This document shows positions 9,360-20,540 of a stretch of 64,000 bases of DNA, piece after piece. Where the stretch lies: contig CM055062.1 in NCBI GenBank assembly GCA_029204045.2, positions 4,012,386 through 4,076,385 on the forward strand. The letters run 5' to 3'. How positions within the stretch are numbered: position 1 is the first letter of the stretch; the number at the start of each line of letters is the position of its first letter. This DNA comes from Tillandsia leiboldiana (Eukaryota > Streptophyta > Magnoliopsida > Poales > Bromeliaceae). The notes below the pieces were generated by a model that did not search any database, was not told the origin of the DNA, and saw nothing but the letters and a program-made list of their open reading frames with translations. Made by a program: the position numbers and the translations under genes.

Positions 9360-12300
9360 AGTCCGAGCCAATCTCCCCTCCCGACAGGTGAGCATGGCCT
9401 TCCTAAGGTCCTATAAGTCACTGTGCTCCATTTTGCGGCGATCTGTCTAACTCTGTTTATCTGATTTGGCAGTATCGCTCCCGTAGCCTTTGGAACCTAA
9501 AGTTCACGTAGCCCCGGCGCGCTCCTCGGCCATCATTTGCACTCCGAACAGCGAGCACGAGTTTTGGCACGTCAAGACCTATTAGCCTACACTGCTAGTT
9601 AGTTTACGAAGTGCACGGATTTCAGTAACAACCCAAGAAAACTCTAAATTTCATATTATTATGCAATTAGATGCATGTTTAGGGGCTTATGTGTAAATTG
9701 GCCATATGGGCTGCCTCGAGCAATATGAACCCACCCTCTGGATTAATTGTCCAAGGTCCAATGGCCTTCGCAAAGTATAAATTGGGTTTAGACGCGTTTA
9801 TCAGCAAAATCGCCGATCGAACGCAGTTTTGGTTCGAGTTTCGCATTTTATCAATGTGAACGCCCCGTATTTGTTGTCGAGCCTTGTTGGCTGCTTGCCC
9901 TCGTTGTCTCGTGTATCCGGAGATAGCGGGAGGGCGGCGGAGCGTTCCAGAACTGAAATTGGCATTTCCGAAAACCCGATACAGCTTAGTTTTCATTAAG
10001 CACACCCATTAGCGTCATCCTCGTGTGTTGCTGCCCGAACACCTAAATCGGTGCATTTCGGGGCGGGTGGTTTACGATGTCGATTGATACCATCCGGGGC
10101 ACTTCGTGGATTTCAGAACTATTCCTATGAGTTTCCGGAGAATTTCAGCTAATTTCGAGAATCTGTTAAAGGAACCGATTTCTCGATGGTTTTGGGATGT
10201 GTGATTAGTGACTTGGGCTACGTAGAGTTAGTCCTTTTTTAGTGGAGCGGTTTGTGACTCCATGGATCTTACGTAGATTCGATCGACGGTCAGGAGCACC
10301 TTCGGAGTTAGGTGCCTCGTCAGATTCAGGTGGGTGCTTCAATCCGAAGTCGGTACAATAGTGCTAGCTCACTGATATTCCCTCTCCTTTTTCCCCTTTC
10401 CTTGATTACACACATGGCATGTTGAGCACCTGATTAACACTTAACTTCGCGTTTGTTTGCTCTACTCTTACCCTTAATTATGTTTATCATGATTTAGCGG
10501 TAGAGCGGTACTTGTTGGACGTCATTACATGACTTGATTGGTCGGTGTTACATATCTGTGAGATTAGGTGACCTGATTGGTCGGTATTACACATATGTGA
10601 GATTGGGTGACCTAATTGGTCAGTATTTTTTTCTTGTGGATCACGTGTCGACTATTTGCCGATAGTTGGCTACTGATCATATTGCATCGCTTGCCACAGC
10701 TCGTGTGCATTTCACATACACCAACGGTTTAGCCACCGCAATGATACTTTTCTAAAAAAATGTTCATATTTTCAACCTGTGAACCCTATGTGGTATACTG
10801 CTAGGGCCATATGCCAGGTTGAGAAGGATATGGCATTGTCTGAGGTCTTTTGACCAACACGGCAGTTGAATGGATATATATGGACAATCCGTCCGGTTGA
10901 TGCATGTTTATATTAAACTTCACATTTACAGTAGCGGTCGTTTATTCAGTTATTGATAGTTATAGTTCTTTCCGTTATTATTGCTACTGTATCCGTTTTA
11001 CCTGACATTATTGCTCGTTGCCAGTGAGTACAGCTCACCTTCGTTGACTTGCAGTATCTACTGAGAGATCCTTTGTTGGTTTCTTCCCCTCTCCCCCCCA
11101 ATTTTAGATACCGCGCGACGTGACGGTCAGGACGGTGCAAGAGTTTTAGTGTAGCTAGTGAGCCTAGTGGTCCCGAGGATTATTTCATTCCTTACTATAG
11201 TTACTTTATTTCTTTCCCCAATCCTTATGCTATTCTTTAAATAAGTTAAACTGTGTTATGGTTCAGTTCATATTTGAATGGTCATTTTGGTCTATGTTTT
11301 ATGGCTAAAAGGTTTTCTACCCCTAGTGGTAGCTGGCTTTCAAATAGGCTGAGTTTTCGTGTGGGAAAAAGTGTTTAAAATAGTTTTTCAGTTTTATCGT
11401 AAATTCTAGGTTTTAAAAATAAAGTTTCCAGGTGGAAAACACTTTCAAATGATAGAAGATTTTCATGACCGGTGTATTGAACATTTCGTGTAATTTGAAT
11501 GTTGTTTGGTTAGTCAAGATTGTTGATTGTAGTAATGTAACAGATGGTACGCCGTGCAAAAATAGGAAAGACTATGTCTATGTGGACAGAGAAATCCCTG
11601 TATTTATGGCGGGTTTGTTCGTCCCGTGGGTAAGGTTGTATTTCAAAAAAAAAAAATAGGATAATTTTCTGCCGACTCTGTTTTTAAATTGGATCTTTTT
11701 CTAAAAAGGCTTTACAAAAAGGAATCCTGAGCATGACATTAGGTATTCTTGATTATATGCGGACATAAAAAGTATAAAATAATCTAAGAGACAAAGATTG
11801 CACTCTTTATTGTCCAAATTTACCTGCAGGAGATCACCAATGTTGACGACCAATGCTCCAGGCATAGGTGCAACATCAACCCACTGGCCGTCATGAAGAA
11901 TTTGAAGTCCACCAATGTGATCTTGGAGAAGAACAGTCAAGAAACCAGAGTCAGAATGCTGGCTAGTCCCAATGGCAAGTTCGGGCTCAGGACATGGTGG
12001 ATAATAGTGGCAGAGTAGAATTTGCCCTTTGTTGCATTCAATGTCCGCTAAATAGGTCGGACTAAGTCCGAGCGCCTCCGAGAGAAGCTCAAACAAAGTA
12101 TTTCCCAACGTCATGACATGATTGGCATATTCGAAAAGTGCATCCCTAAAAGACAAATAAGTAGATGTACTCTTAGAAGTTGATTGCATGAACAAAGATA
12201 ATAATACCAAATTATCGTCCAAGCAATGTCATTGACAACCTTACCTCAAAAGAAATGTACCAGTCTAACTAGTGTCTAATATGACAGTAATGTCTTTCAC

Positions 12301-14087
12301 GACAAACAAGAGATATCTGTATAACAAGAGAGACGGTACAACTCTGAATTCACTACACAGAAAAGTTCAAATGGCAAGCAATTATATACAATGGGTACCA
12401 AGCTTAACTCAAATTGTAAAAAGAAGGGTTCCTATCTAGTTTAACATAGAGCCAAGAATAGTTGGAGTTCCGAAAAGCAAATCTAAATAATTTGTACGAC
12501 CAATGAAAACTTGTCAACAATATCGCGTCAATTGATGGAAAAAATATGAACAAATCTGATAGAGCACAGGTCTAAGTTTCCAAATCAAATTTCAAACTAT
12601 GGAGAAAACAAAAGTATGCAGCACGCACATAGAACAACTGCAATTAAGAATTGGTTCGTCATGCAAAGGGGCATTAACTGTTTTCGTGAACGTTTCATTA
12701 ACTGTTTGTAAACAATCTCTTCATTCTTTCTTCCTAAACTGTACTCAAACTTTCCAGGGGAAAAAAAAAAAAAAAACAAGTTGATGAGAACAAAGGCAAA
12801 GTTAGGAAAGACCAACAATGCCCAAAATCAGTACTTGATATCATCAAAAAAAAGTCTCTAGCTTGACCACTGGACGACACGTGGAGGTGCACAAACAAAT
12901 CGAACAATCCATTTCGATCGACACACTAGATCCGATTTACACCAATTTTCTGCGAGCCATCACCAAGTGATTGTCATCTGACTCTTAAGAGTGAAAGTCA
13001 CGATTTAGGGTTCTTCAGTCAGTTGGCTTCCATGTGAGCATAGGGCAGGTAAGAACAAGCAGTAGAAAACAAGAAAAAAAAGGACAGGCGGTTTACTGTA
13101 CTAACAGATATTGATCATACAGCTTCTTTTTAACCTTGGAAAGCTCAGGTTGCCATTTGAAAGAGCACAATAGCTTTAGGTCTTTTGTATTAATACATAA
13201 AGAAGAGCATTAACCACCTCCAAAATAAACCCTCTTGTTGCTCTTAATAAATAATCATAATCACAATATCTCTTCGTTTTCCTCTAACTAACTAAGAAAT
13301 TAAAATAAAATGATCACAAAAAGCTAGCTCTTACTTCTATTCAATTTACGACATAAAGAAAATAAATGACATACTGAATCTAAGTCAGATTAAAGTCGAG
13401 ATGGATTAGTCGACTACCGAAATTTATCAATTCATCAGTGGTGTTGGGAACTTGATGAATCGTCCGTTATACGCTACCAACACAGATGCACGAAAAATAG
13501 AGAAAACAAAAAATCGGTAATAGAAATAAATGCAGAAAATAAGAAATAAAAATTTTTTACGTGGTTTAGCAATTGCCTACGTCCATGGGGAGAGCGAGAG
13601 AGATGTATTCCACTATAAGAAGAAATAAAAGAAATACAAGCTTACACATTATATTTTCTTAAGATAAAAAATCAAGAGCCTTGTGGTGAACCCCACCTAT
13701 CTTTTGTTCCAACGAAAAAGTCCAAAAAAATAATCCGAAAAGAGATTTTTGTAAAGCCGTAATCAAGAAACCAAATTAGAAAAGTAAATAAAATTCTGAC
13801 CAAAATTTTTTATGTCGTTGTTTCGAAGAATCCGAACTGCATAGGCAATTAGTCAAGAACCTTCGCTCCGCTGCAGAAACTAACACCGCATGCGAGCCAC
13901 CGTGCACCTTCTCTAATGTTGCTGTACGTTTCAAGAAGTCGACGCTAATTAATTAGCCGAAGTGTCCCTTGATGCTGTCGTACGTCACCAAGAATCTCAT
14001 ATGCCCTTTGGTACTGCCGTACTCACCAAGAACCGGCCGCCTCTTTAATTGGCCACACACCTCTCTCTCTTAGCCGAAGTGCACCCA

Positions 14088-14175
<88 letters not shown>

Positions 14176-15404
14176 GCATAGTAAAGCCGATCAAAATGAA
14201 CCAATTCTAACTAGATTAGGAAGTGTATAGATAGATATAAATCTTACACCAATAGAAATTATCTTCAAGATTAAATAATATATTTCATATACCTAATCTA
14301 TATCATAACCAACTTAATAGATTTATTATATTTGACTCAATCCAAAATAAAAAAAAAAGACATAAATCCGTAACAAATGGCACCCCTAAGTTAAAATTCA
14401 AGCTATAGTGTGTGTGGCCGCTTATATTCCCAATTAGAAAGGTCCAAACTATAGCACTTAACTCCCAAGTATTCGGCTCTATGCCAACTGCAATCAGCCG
14501 ATCCGTTAGAAAACTTTTGCTAGGTGAAAAGCTTAAGTCCGTGACATTACGGTGCATAAGCAGTTGAAAGTTAGTGACAGTTCTGGAAGCTGAATTTCAA
14601 GAAGACAGTGTCTCAAAAATTAAAAAGGTACGGAACTTATCTAAACTATGTACCATTTTGAATTTACTATCTGATTTTTTAAAAAATTGATTTTAAAATT
14701 CAATCTTTCAAAAGTTCGTGAACACCTATTTTACTTCAAAATTTAAATTAATTTTTTTTAGTAAATTTATATTAACAAATGATTGAATAATCAATTCAAA
14801 ATGATAATAGATAAACAGCAGATTAATTAAATACGCGACATGACATGGTAAGCGAGAAGATGTACCTGCAAGAGGTGGGGAGGTCCTCAGGGCTGGGAGG
14901 GTCGGGCGCCATGCGGCAGTAGAGGGTGTCGCGCCAGTTGGCGACGCGAGACTGGTAGAGGTCGAAGTTGCAGTGGTACTTGACGGCCTGCCGGGGCTCC
15001 CGCGAGTAGAGCCGCGCCTTCGCCTCCCTGCCGTCTTCCCCTTCCCCTTCCTCCTCGTGGAACGCAGCCACCGCTTTCAGAACCGACTCCGTGGCAGTCT
15101 GCGGCACCCCGTGGCCGACGACCTGGAAGAACCCCCACTCCGCGCTCGCCCTCCGCACCGCCTCCACCGCCTCCCTCTCGCTGCTTCTAGAAAGATCCAC
15201 CACGGGAATGTTCGCGAGGGGGCGGCGGGGGGGAGGAGGAGCAGGACGAGGGGTGGGGACGCGGTCGCCGAGGGGGAGGAGGAAGATGCGAGGGACGGCG
15301 GCGACGCCGCCGGCGACGAGGCCGCGGACGCCGGATTTCGTCACGTCGAGGGCCCGGAGTTCGGCCAAGCGGTCGTAGGACGCCGGAGCCGACGACGACG
15401 ACAT
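7655..15404 (-). CDS. 2-oxoglutarate/Fe(II)-dependent dioxygenase, ACC-oxidase-homolog type, three exons, 371 aa
   Basis: Exons on the minus strand: 15404-14866, 12145-11824 and 7909-7655, joined at GT-AG sites in phase 2 then phase 0 (1116 nt including stop). Residues 17-42 carry the clade signature LDVTKSGVRGLV then VPRIF. DIOX_N follows with NIPVVDL and WGFFQVVGHGVP, then FDLYQ and NWRDTLYC. Exon 2 has the HYYPPCPEP block and the iron ligands His243 and Asp245 (QHSD). Exon 3 has His299 (VEHRV) and the 2OG-binding Arg309-x-Ser311 (GPRVS). All catalytic residues are present and the length is normal for the family. The enzyme should be cytosolic and oxidise a small metabolite using O2, 2-oxoglutarate and ascorbate/Fe(II); the substrate is unknown. 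It is a tandem paralog of the gene at 1180-1703. Introns of 3.9 and 2.7 kb are swollen by transposons. Confidence 0.93.
8041..8068. repeat. poly(C) run, 28 nt
   Basis: A pure C run (G run in the sense of the gene) in intron 2, about 130 bp from exon 3. Its exact length is uncertain, as always for such homopolymers. Confidence 0.85.
8302..8634. mobile_element. hAT-like MITE, 333 bp
   Basis: The terminal inverted repeats are CAAAGATTTAAGT at 8302-8314 and its near complement at 8622-8634 (12 of 13 bases match). The flanks GACTACAC (8294-8301) and AACTACAC (8635-8642) form an 8-bp target duplication with one mismatch, typical of the hAT superfamily. The inside has no ORF and carries several variants of a CGTGCC/GGCACG word. 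It is non-autonomous. The superfamily is inferred from duplication size only. Confidence 0.72.
9205..9237. repeat. poly(C) tract with one interruption
   Basis: C runs at 9205-9223 and 9225-9237 separated by one A, inside the intronic LTR. Confidence 0.85.
9313..9355. repeat. (CT)n microsatellite
   Basis: About 21 CT units in the leader-like part of the intronic LTR. Confidence 0.9.
13442..14090. mobile_element. LTR-like fragment in intron 1
   Basis: It starts TGTTGGGAACTTG and contains TTTACGTGGTTTAGCAATTG with CTACGTCCATGGGG (13556-13592), words common in plant LTRs of copia type. No PBS, second LTR or clear target duplication was found, so the class is tentative. Confidence 0.35.
14091..14173. 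repeat. (AT)n microsatellite, about 83 bp
   Basis: An unbroken AT dinucleotide run in intron 1. It is self-complementary and likely polymorphic in length. Confidence 0.95.
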
Positions 15405-15467
15405 GGTCGAGTGATGGTTGCGGTTGCGGTGGTGCTGGCGCTGGTGCGGGTGCTGCTACTGCTGCGG

Positions 15468-15479
15468 CTATTTATTATG
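15468..15479 (-). promoter_or_regulatory. TATA-like element of the complete dioxygenase gene
   Basis: ATAATAAATA on the minus strand about 65-75 bp upstream of the ATG at 15404, followed by a GC-rich leader with CAG/CAC-type triplets. It is the only TATA-like word at a suitable distance. Confidence 0.5.
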
Positions 15480-15637
15480 GAAAAATTAGGTGATCATCTT
15501 CCCGTTCATCGCGTGCAGAGTGGAAATTTTGAGCTTTCCTCGAAAGTCGGCAGTCAAGACCGACAAAAATATATATATATATATATAAAAAAATAATTTA
15601 ATTTGCATAAAAAATTTATTAATTTTTATCTAGAAGC

Positions 15638-15642
15638 AAAAA

Positions 15643-15677
<35 letters not shown>

Positions 15678-15687
15678 AATAAAATAA
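15638..15687. repeat. (AAAT)n microsatellite
   Basis: Imperfect AAAT tetranucleotide run in the upstream flank of the dioxygenase gene. Confidence 0.9.
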
Positions 15688-16003
15688 TAAAAATAATGGG
15701 TCATCCTTTTCCTAATTGCATATCTGATATAAATTTTTAAAAAATGGATCAATTTTTTTTTTTTTTTTCTCTTTTCTTGTTTTCATTCTTTTTTTTTTTT
15801 TTCACTTTAGTTTCATCTTCCTCCTCTAATATTCATGAGTTTCTCGGGTTGGCCGACATCATAGCTGAGTTTAAATTTTAAAAATAAAAATTTTTATAAG
15901 GTGTGAGTGATGTAATATTTATAAAATTTAAATTCAAAATTAATAAAGAATTTAAGTTTAAAAAGTTTCAGTAGGCCACAACGACTGTATAACATGATAC
16001 AAT
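15688..16003. other. AT-rich flank upstream of the dioxygenase gene
   Basis: T runs and AAATTT-rich sequence. No gene or element was recognised. It could hold distal promoter sequence for the gene to its left. Confidence 0.4.
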
Positions 16004-19000
16004 TGTAATAGCGGATGACTTAAGTATGAATAGTAACCCATGATTTTTCCGACTTCCGAATAGAAGTCGGCCAACTCTACTGTTCGAAATTCGAATCCGA
16101 CAGTTCAAATACTCGGTTTGATCGGTCTCGCTGTTCTAAGCGCAATGGCGTAGTCGGAATTTATGTTTGACGAGCCTAAGTCATCAAAATACGTGTCGAA
16201 TTGTAAACGTCACGGTAGTAATAAGATGGAATTACAAATTATCTGGACCCAAACTCAACGAACCAAATCCACCACTTGATAGGTTTCGTCAAGCCGGACG
16301 TCATGGAGAAGTTTATTTTTCAGTTTGATGGCTCTAATGCCTCGAAAAATATGCCAAACTATAAATTTTGCTATATAAGATAGAATTGAAATCGATCCGG
16401 ACCTAAACTCGAAAAGGTAAGATCTCTACTCGATAGGTCTCGTCGAGCCGGTCGACATGGCGACGTCTATTTTTCTGTTTGACTACTCGGATGCCTCAAA
16501 AAGCATGAAATACAGCAAAAATTGTAATAAAATTCCAAAAGTGCTTGTATTTTATGGAGCAAAATTCATGAGCTCTCTTGTGGAAGGGCTTCTCTGCAAT
16601 TTGGAGCTATAGTGGAGGACCTAGACTAAAACATGAAGAGTTGGAGGTCCTCTCGACAATTGTTGCAAGCCAACTCACCTTAACAACCTGCTACATAATA
16701 GGAGGAGAAGCCGCAACCCTCCCCACATACTCCTCTTCCTCTGCCACGAACCCAAGCCATCCCCAACCCCCCTCTCTCTATTTGAATTCGAAGAGGAATT
16801 GAATGAGCCTTCTCTCTTGCACCCGAGTTAGGAGAGGAGGAAGAAACACCAAGGTCAAGAGGAATCGCACCCGGGCTCTCCTGCGACTGTCTCCTTCATC
16901 AAGAGGTCGAGGTCGAGGGGTTGGCTGGACTGCATTAGCCGCACGACACAGGGAGCCATCACTTCTTCTTCTTCTTCTTTATTGAATCCGAGGTAGGTGG
17001 AACTCCCTCTTCCTTGAATTTTTTTGCACCAAACCACTTCCCTTTCCTCCTCTGACCTCCTGAGCACCTCCCATGCACAGCCCCGAGCCTCGAAGAGCCG
17101 CCGTTGGCCGGCTGAGCAACCTGCTGCCGGAAAAGCCAAAGTTGGCCGGACCTCGGCATGGGCTCCATCCGGTCGTTCAAACTAGGAACAAACTTGATGG
17201 TCGTCTCCTGCTGATCCCCAGGAAGGTCTCAACAAAGTTTCAGATCAATCGGTTCAGCATAGAAGCCACGCGGGGAAGCCCTAGATTCAAGCTTCTTGAT
17301 CTTGGTCGAGCTCCTCCCTTCGACGCAGCCGCTGCTCCGCGCCGCCGGCCAACCACCCAGGAAGCTCCCCTACACCAAGGCACCAAAGGCAACATCCTTG
17401 TGCCCTTGCATGGACTCGAGAGCCTTCGGTTGAAGATCTACCATTAGAGCCCCAAGCTTGGTCGAGCTTCACCACTAGCGTCGCCGCCGGCTAACCACCC
17501 AAGTAAGCTCCAATGGTCGAGTGTAAACTCCCCATGCACTTGCATTGGTCTGGATTGCCCTGGATACTGATCATCCCATTGTTGCTCCATAGGTGGCCGC
17601 AAAGGACTTCTCCGGCCAACCGCCGCAAGGGGCCGCCGGAGTTGGGCTGGGCAGTGATCCTAGCTCCTCTGTGAAGCATCTCCATCTGCTGCTCGCCTTG
17701 GTTGGTGATCTGAACCTGGTTTGAAGCAACCTCGGCCAATCCGAGCTCCAACAAAGGTGCAACTTGGCCATCTTGCTCCGGCATCCTCTCCAGCAGCCGC
17801 GCGACACCTCGAAGGTGAGCCCTTGAACCTTCTTGAGTCTGTGAGCTTGGTGCTCACTTTAAAAATGCATTTGGTTGAGTAGTTTTATAGATTTCACATC
17901 TTGGGCTATGTGGCATGTTTGTATGTTGGGACCTAGTTGTTCTTGGGCTTTGTACCATCCCCAAACAGCGAGCACGGCGTTCAGTGCGTCGAGGCCCATT
18001 CACTGGTGCCTTCGGTTCAACTCGAATGCTCGCGGATCTTGTAATCGAGTCAAATATTGTTAAATATGCATGTTTTTATGCAATTCTCGTAAACCTAGGG
18101 GTTTAAGTGCAATTTGTGGCACTGTGGCCTGTCTTGGATAGCATGTACATGATCTCTAAACTCTTCGTTAGAGATCCGTTGGCTTCTATTAAGCGGATTT
18201 TGATTCTCGAACCGTAAATTGGCTAAATTATCGGTTTATCGGCGTTTCCGTGCAAATCGTGCATTTCGGGGATATCAGATGATGAGTTGCCACTACCATA
18301 TGTCCCTGGCTGTTCCTAGCACTGTTCTGTCTTGTCCAATGACCTTCGTTTTGTGTCGGAGACTTCCGAAGCCAAAATCGGCTTTTTCGGAAACTACGTT
18401 GGTAATTATGACCCGGACTTAGCACAGATGTTTACAAAATGGCCCTTGGCTGTCCGGACACCTTAAATGAACCATTCCGGGGTAGCGTGTGAAGTTTTAT
18501 CGCATTTGGAAACTTGTAGATATTATTCGGGCCATTGTCAATCGTTTAGCGGATTTTTGAAAATTCCGGTAAATCCCGGGACTTGTGGGAAAGTCTACGA
18601 TGTAATTGTTCTGGTTATATAGTGTCAATGGGATGGGTATGGGTGAGTCTGTTACTGATTCGAGTTTATTATTCATGGCCCAGCAGTCAGGCGCCAGCAC
18701 ACCAGTAGTCTAGCAGGCTTCGGGACCGCCTACACTGAGGTGGGTTTTCTTCAGTCCGAGCTTTATCATGTGTCACCTCTGGGGTACCGTATTCGGTCGG
18801 ACCCCTATGATTGTTGCAAACCCTGGTCCCATTTCTTCAGCTCTTGCCTTTTTTTTAGTATAGTAGCTTACTATCTTCTATTCTATATACTTAGCTTATA
18901 TCTGAACCTTTGTCATGCTTGATTGGTCATTAGCTAGTGATGATTATAGTCCAGTTAATTCATGAGCTTGTTCCTATTCAGTGATTGTAGCGTTTTCTAT

Positions 19001-19090
19001 TCGTATATTGCATGATAGTATAGGGACTAGTTTTTATTGTCCAGTATGATGAGATTATACTGTTATCAGCATCCCTTGTGGGAGGTTCTG
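16004..19090 (+). mobile_element. old gypsy LTR (resumes at 34438-34637)
   Basis: It starts near TGTAATAGCGGATG (start approximate). It shows two to three diverged repeats of about 150 bp around 16130-16530 (each with CTCGATAGGTCTCGTCGAGCC-like words), then a CT-rich leader-like region. A GCGAGCACG block near 17967 is also found in the intronic LTR at 8785-11645. The sequence continues to 19090, is interrupted there by the family B LTR with target duplication TTCTG, and resumes at 34438. The small reading frames at 16578-18100 show no protein family signature and are taken as LTR sequence. Confidence 0.55.
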
Positions 19091-19571
19091 TGTAGGGCCC
19101 CAAAACCCCATGTAATTTTTTCCGTATATCCATGATGTGAAACACCTATCATTGGTGTGTCTGGCCCATAGTGCATCAAAGGGGTGCCACTGATGGACCC
19201 AGTGAGGTATCCAAAGCTGGATTGGCTTTCGGCTACTTTTGTCGAATTTTAGAAAGGGTTTTGGGCCAAACAGAGGTTGGATTTGGATTCAGCGCGGAAA
19301 AATGCTTGAAAACGGCCATTTACTTATATGTTTCTGAGTCCGGATGCTCAAAAACGGGCTCTTGGAAGTTTTCAGTGGATTCGGGTGCATGGGGGAGACC
19401 GTAGATCGGCTGGGTGCCATGTGGCAGCCTGTTATTGGTCGGTTTACTGAGCGCGGTCCACAGAGCAGCGCCGGGTGGCACATGGACCCGGCGCGGGGAC
19501 ACGTGGCGCCCCGGGAGTGGCCGGCGAGCGATGCGCGGTCCACGGAACCCCGCGCGGGTGCATAGACCGGG

Positions 19572-20147
19572 TGTGACGCCCCACTTCCCAGGGGGTCACC
19601 CATCCTAGAACTACTCTAGCTCTAGCACGCTTAACTCTCATGTTCCTCTTGGATCTTGCTACCATCCAAAATGCTATAGCCGGGTTAGAGATTTAGTCCT
19701 ATTATATCATTTATATAGAGGACTAATCCAAATTCCGGGGGTGTCACATTCTTCCCCCCTTTAAGCCCTGACGTCCACGTCAGGCTCAAGCACACTCACA
19801 AGCACCAGGCGATGTGAGACTAGTCTCGCTAGCCTTAGCCGACCTTGTGAGGAGCTGCACTCCACTCACAACGGTCATTAGCCGGGGAGCCTCGCTCTAC
19901 CCGCTATGTAACCCTGGCTCAGCCGAGACTCATCTCACATTTTCGGCTGGTGAATGGCTCTGATACCAACTGTGACGCCCCACTTCCCAGGGGGTCACCC
20001 ATCCTAGAACTACTCTAGCTCTAGCACGCTTAACTCTCATGTTCCTCTTGGATCTTGCTACCATCCAAAATGCTATAGCCGGGTTAGAGATTTAGTCCTA
20101 TTATATCATTTATATAGAGGACTAATCTAAATTCCGGGGGTGTCACA
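19572..20147 (-). mobile_element. Cassandra TRIM, complete (576 bp)
   Basis: LTRs of 177 bp at 19572-19748 and 19971-20147, and a perfect target duplication CCGGG at 19567-19571 and 20148-20152. The initiator-Met PBS is intact on the minus strand (plus strand GGCTCTGATACCAA, 19956-19969), with the PPT as a pyrimidine stretch at 19749-19762. Each LTR has the 5S-like pol III promoter blocks on the minus strand. It has the same length and LTR length as the copy at 4142-4717 but lies at an independent site, in the G-box-rich part of the family B LTR. Confidence 0.94.
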
Positions 20148-20159
20148 CCGGGCGCGGGA

Positions 20160-20540
20160 ACACGTGGCAGCCTGTGATAGGCGGGCTCACGCGGCGCGGT
20201 CCACGGAGGTGCACGTCGGTGCCTCGGGAAGCGTGCGCACGTGGGAGGCAGGCGGCGCGGCCGGCGAGGCGCACGTGGGCGTGGTCGGCCGGTCGCGCGG
20301 GCGGGCCATGTGGCGCCCCACCATTAGCGGGCGCCACCCACCCGCGTTGACGGGAGCACGCCACGTGGCAGCGTCCGAAGGGCCTTGCACTTGCTGTTCC
20401 TTGTTTGGGACACGTGTCAAGAGCAGGTGGTTTCGGGCGCTGGTCGGACGGCAGCTTTGGTGCAACTGTGGGATTCGGGCGCCCGAAAAGTTGCGCCCGA
20501 ATCCGAACAGTAGCTCTCTTTTGACTTGGGCCTATAAATA
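20160..20540 (+). promoter_or_regulatory. U3 promoter region of the family B LTR with TATA box
   Basis: Several CACGTG and CATGTG words (for example ACACGTGGCAGCC at about 20160 and GCCACGTGGCAGC near 20361, GACACGTGTC near 20410) precede TATAAATA at 20533-20540. The TATA box sits in GGGCCTATAAATAGGCCC, an 18-bp near-palindrome. Transcription would start about 30 bp further on. Confidence 0.65.

Larger units (their letters stand above)
8785..11645 (+). mobile_element. gypsy-type solo or truncated LTR inside intron 2
   Basis: It begins TGTAATAACCATAATTTTG and has the usual layout of long chromovirus (Tekay/Del-like) LTRs. There is an AT-rich U3, a C-rich and CT-repeat tract (9205-9355), GCCCTAGCCGCC leader-like sequence, a GCGAGCACG block near 9550 that is shared with the LTR at 16004-19090, and an end region with a CAGAGAAATCCCTG block and a GGCGGGTTTGTTCG block. 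No PBS or coding region follows, so it is a solo or truncated LTR. The right end is uncertain (near an A run at 11645-11657) and I could not confirm a target duplication. Confidence 0.6.
7910..11823 (-). other. intron 2 of the dioxygenase gene
   Basis: Bounded by donor CAG|GTAAAT after 11824 and acceptor TTCAG before 7909. It holds a poly(C) run (8041-8068), a hAT-like MITE (8302-8634) and a gypsy LTR (8785 to about 11645). The parts outside these elements show no coding signal. Confidence 0.85.
12146..14865 (-). other. intron 1 of the dioxygenase gene
   Basis: Bounded by donor GCAG|GTACATC after 14866 and acceptor TTTTAG before 12145. It contains an LTR-like segment (about 13442-14090) and an AT microsatellite (14091-14173). 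The rest (12146-13441 and 14174-14865) is AT-rich with no recognised gene or repeat. Confidence 0.85.

Noticed and set aside
16578..18106. Cluster of small frames that might be a gene
   Set aside because: No conserved motif and frames on both strands; the region has blocks shared with the intronic LTR at 8785-11645 and is taken as LTR sequence.
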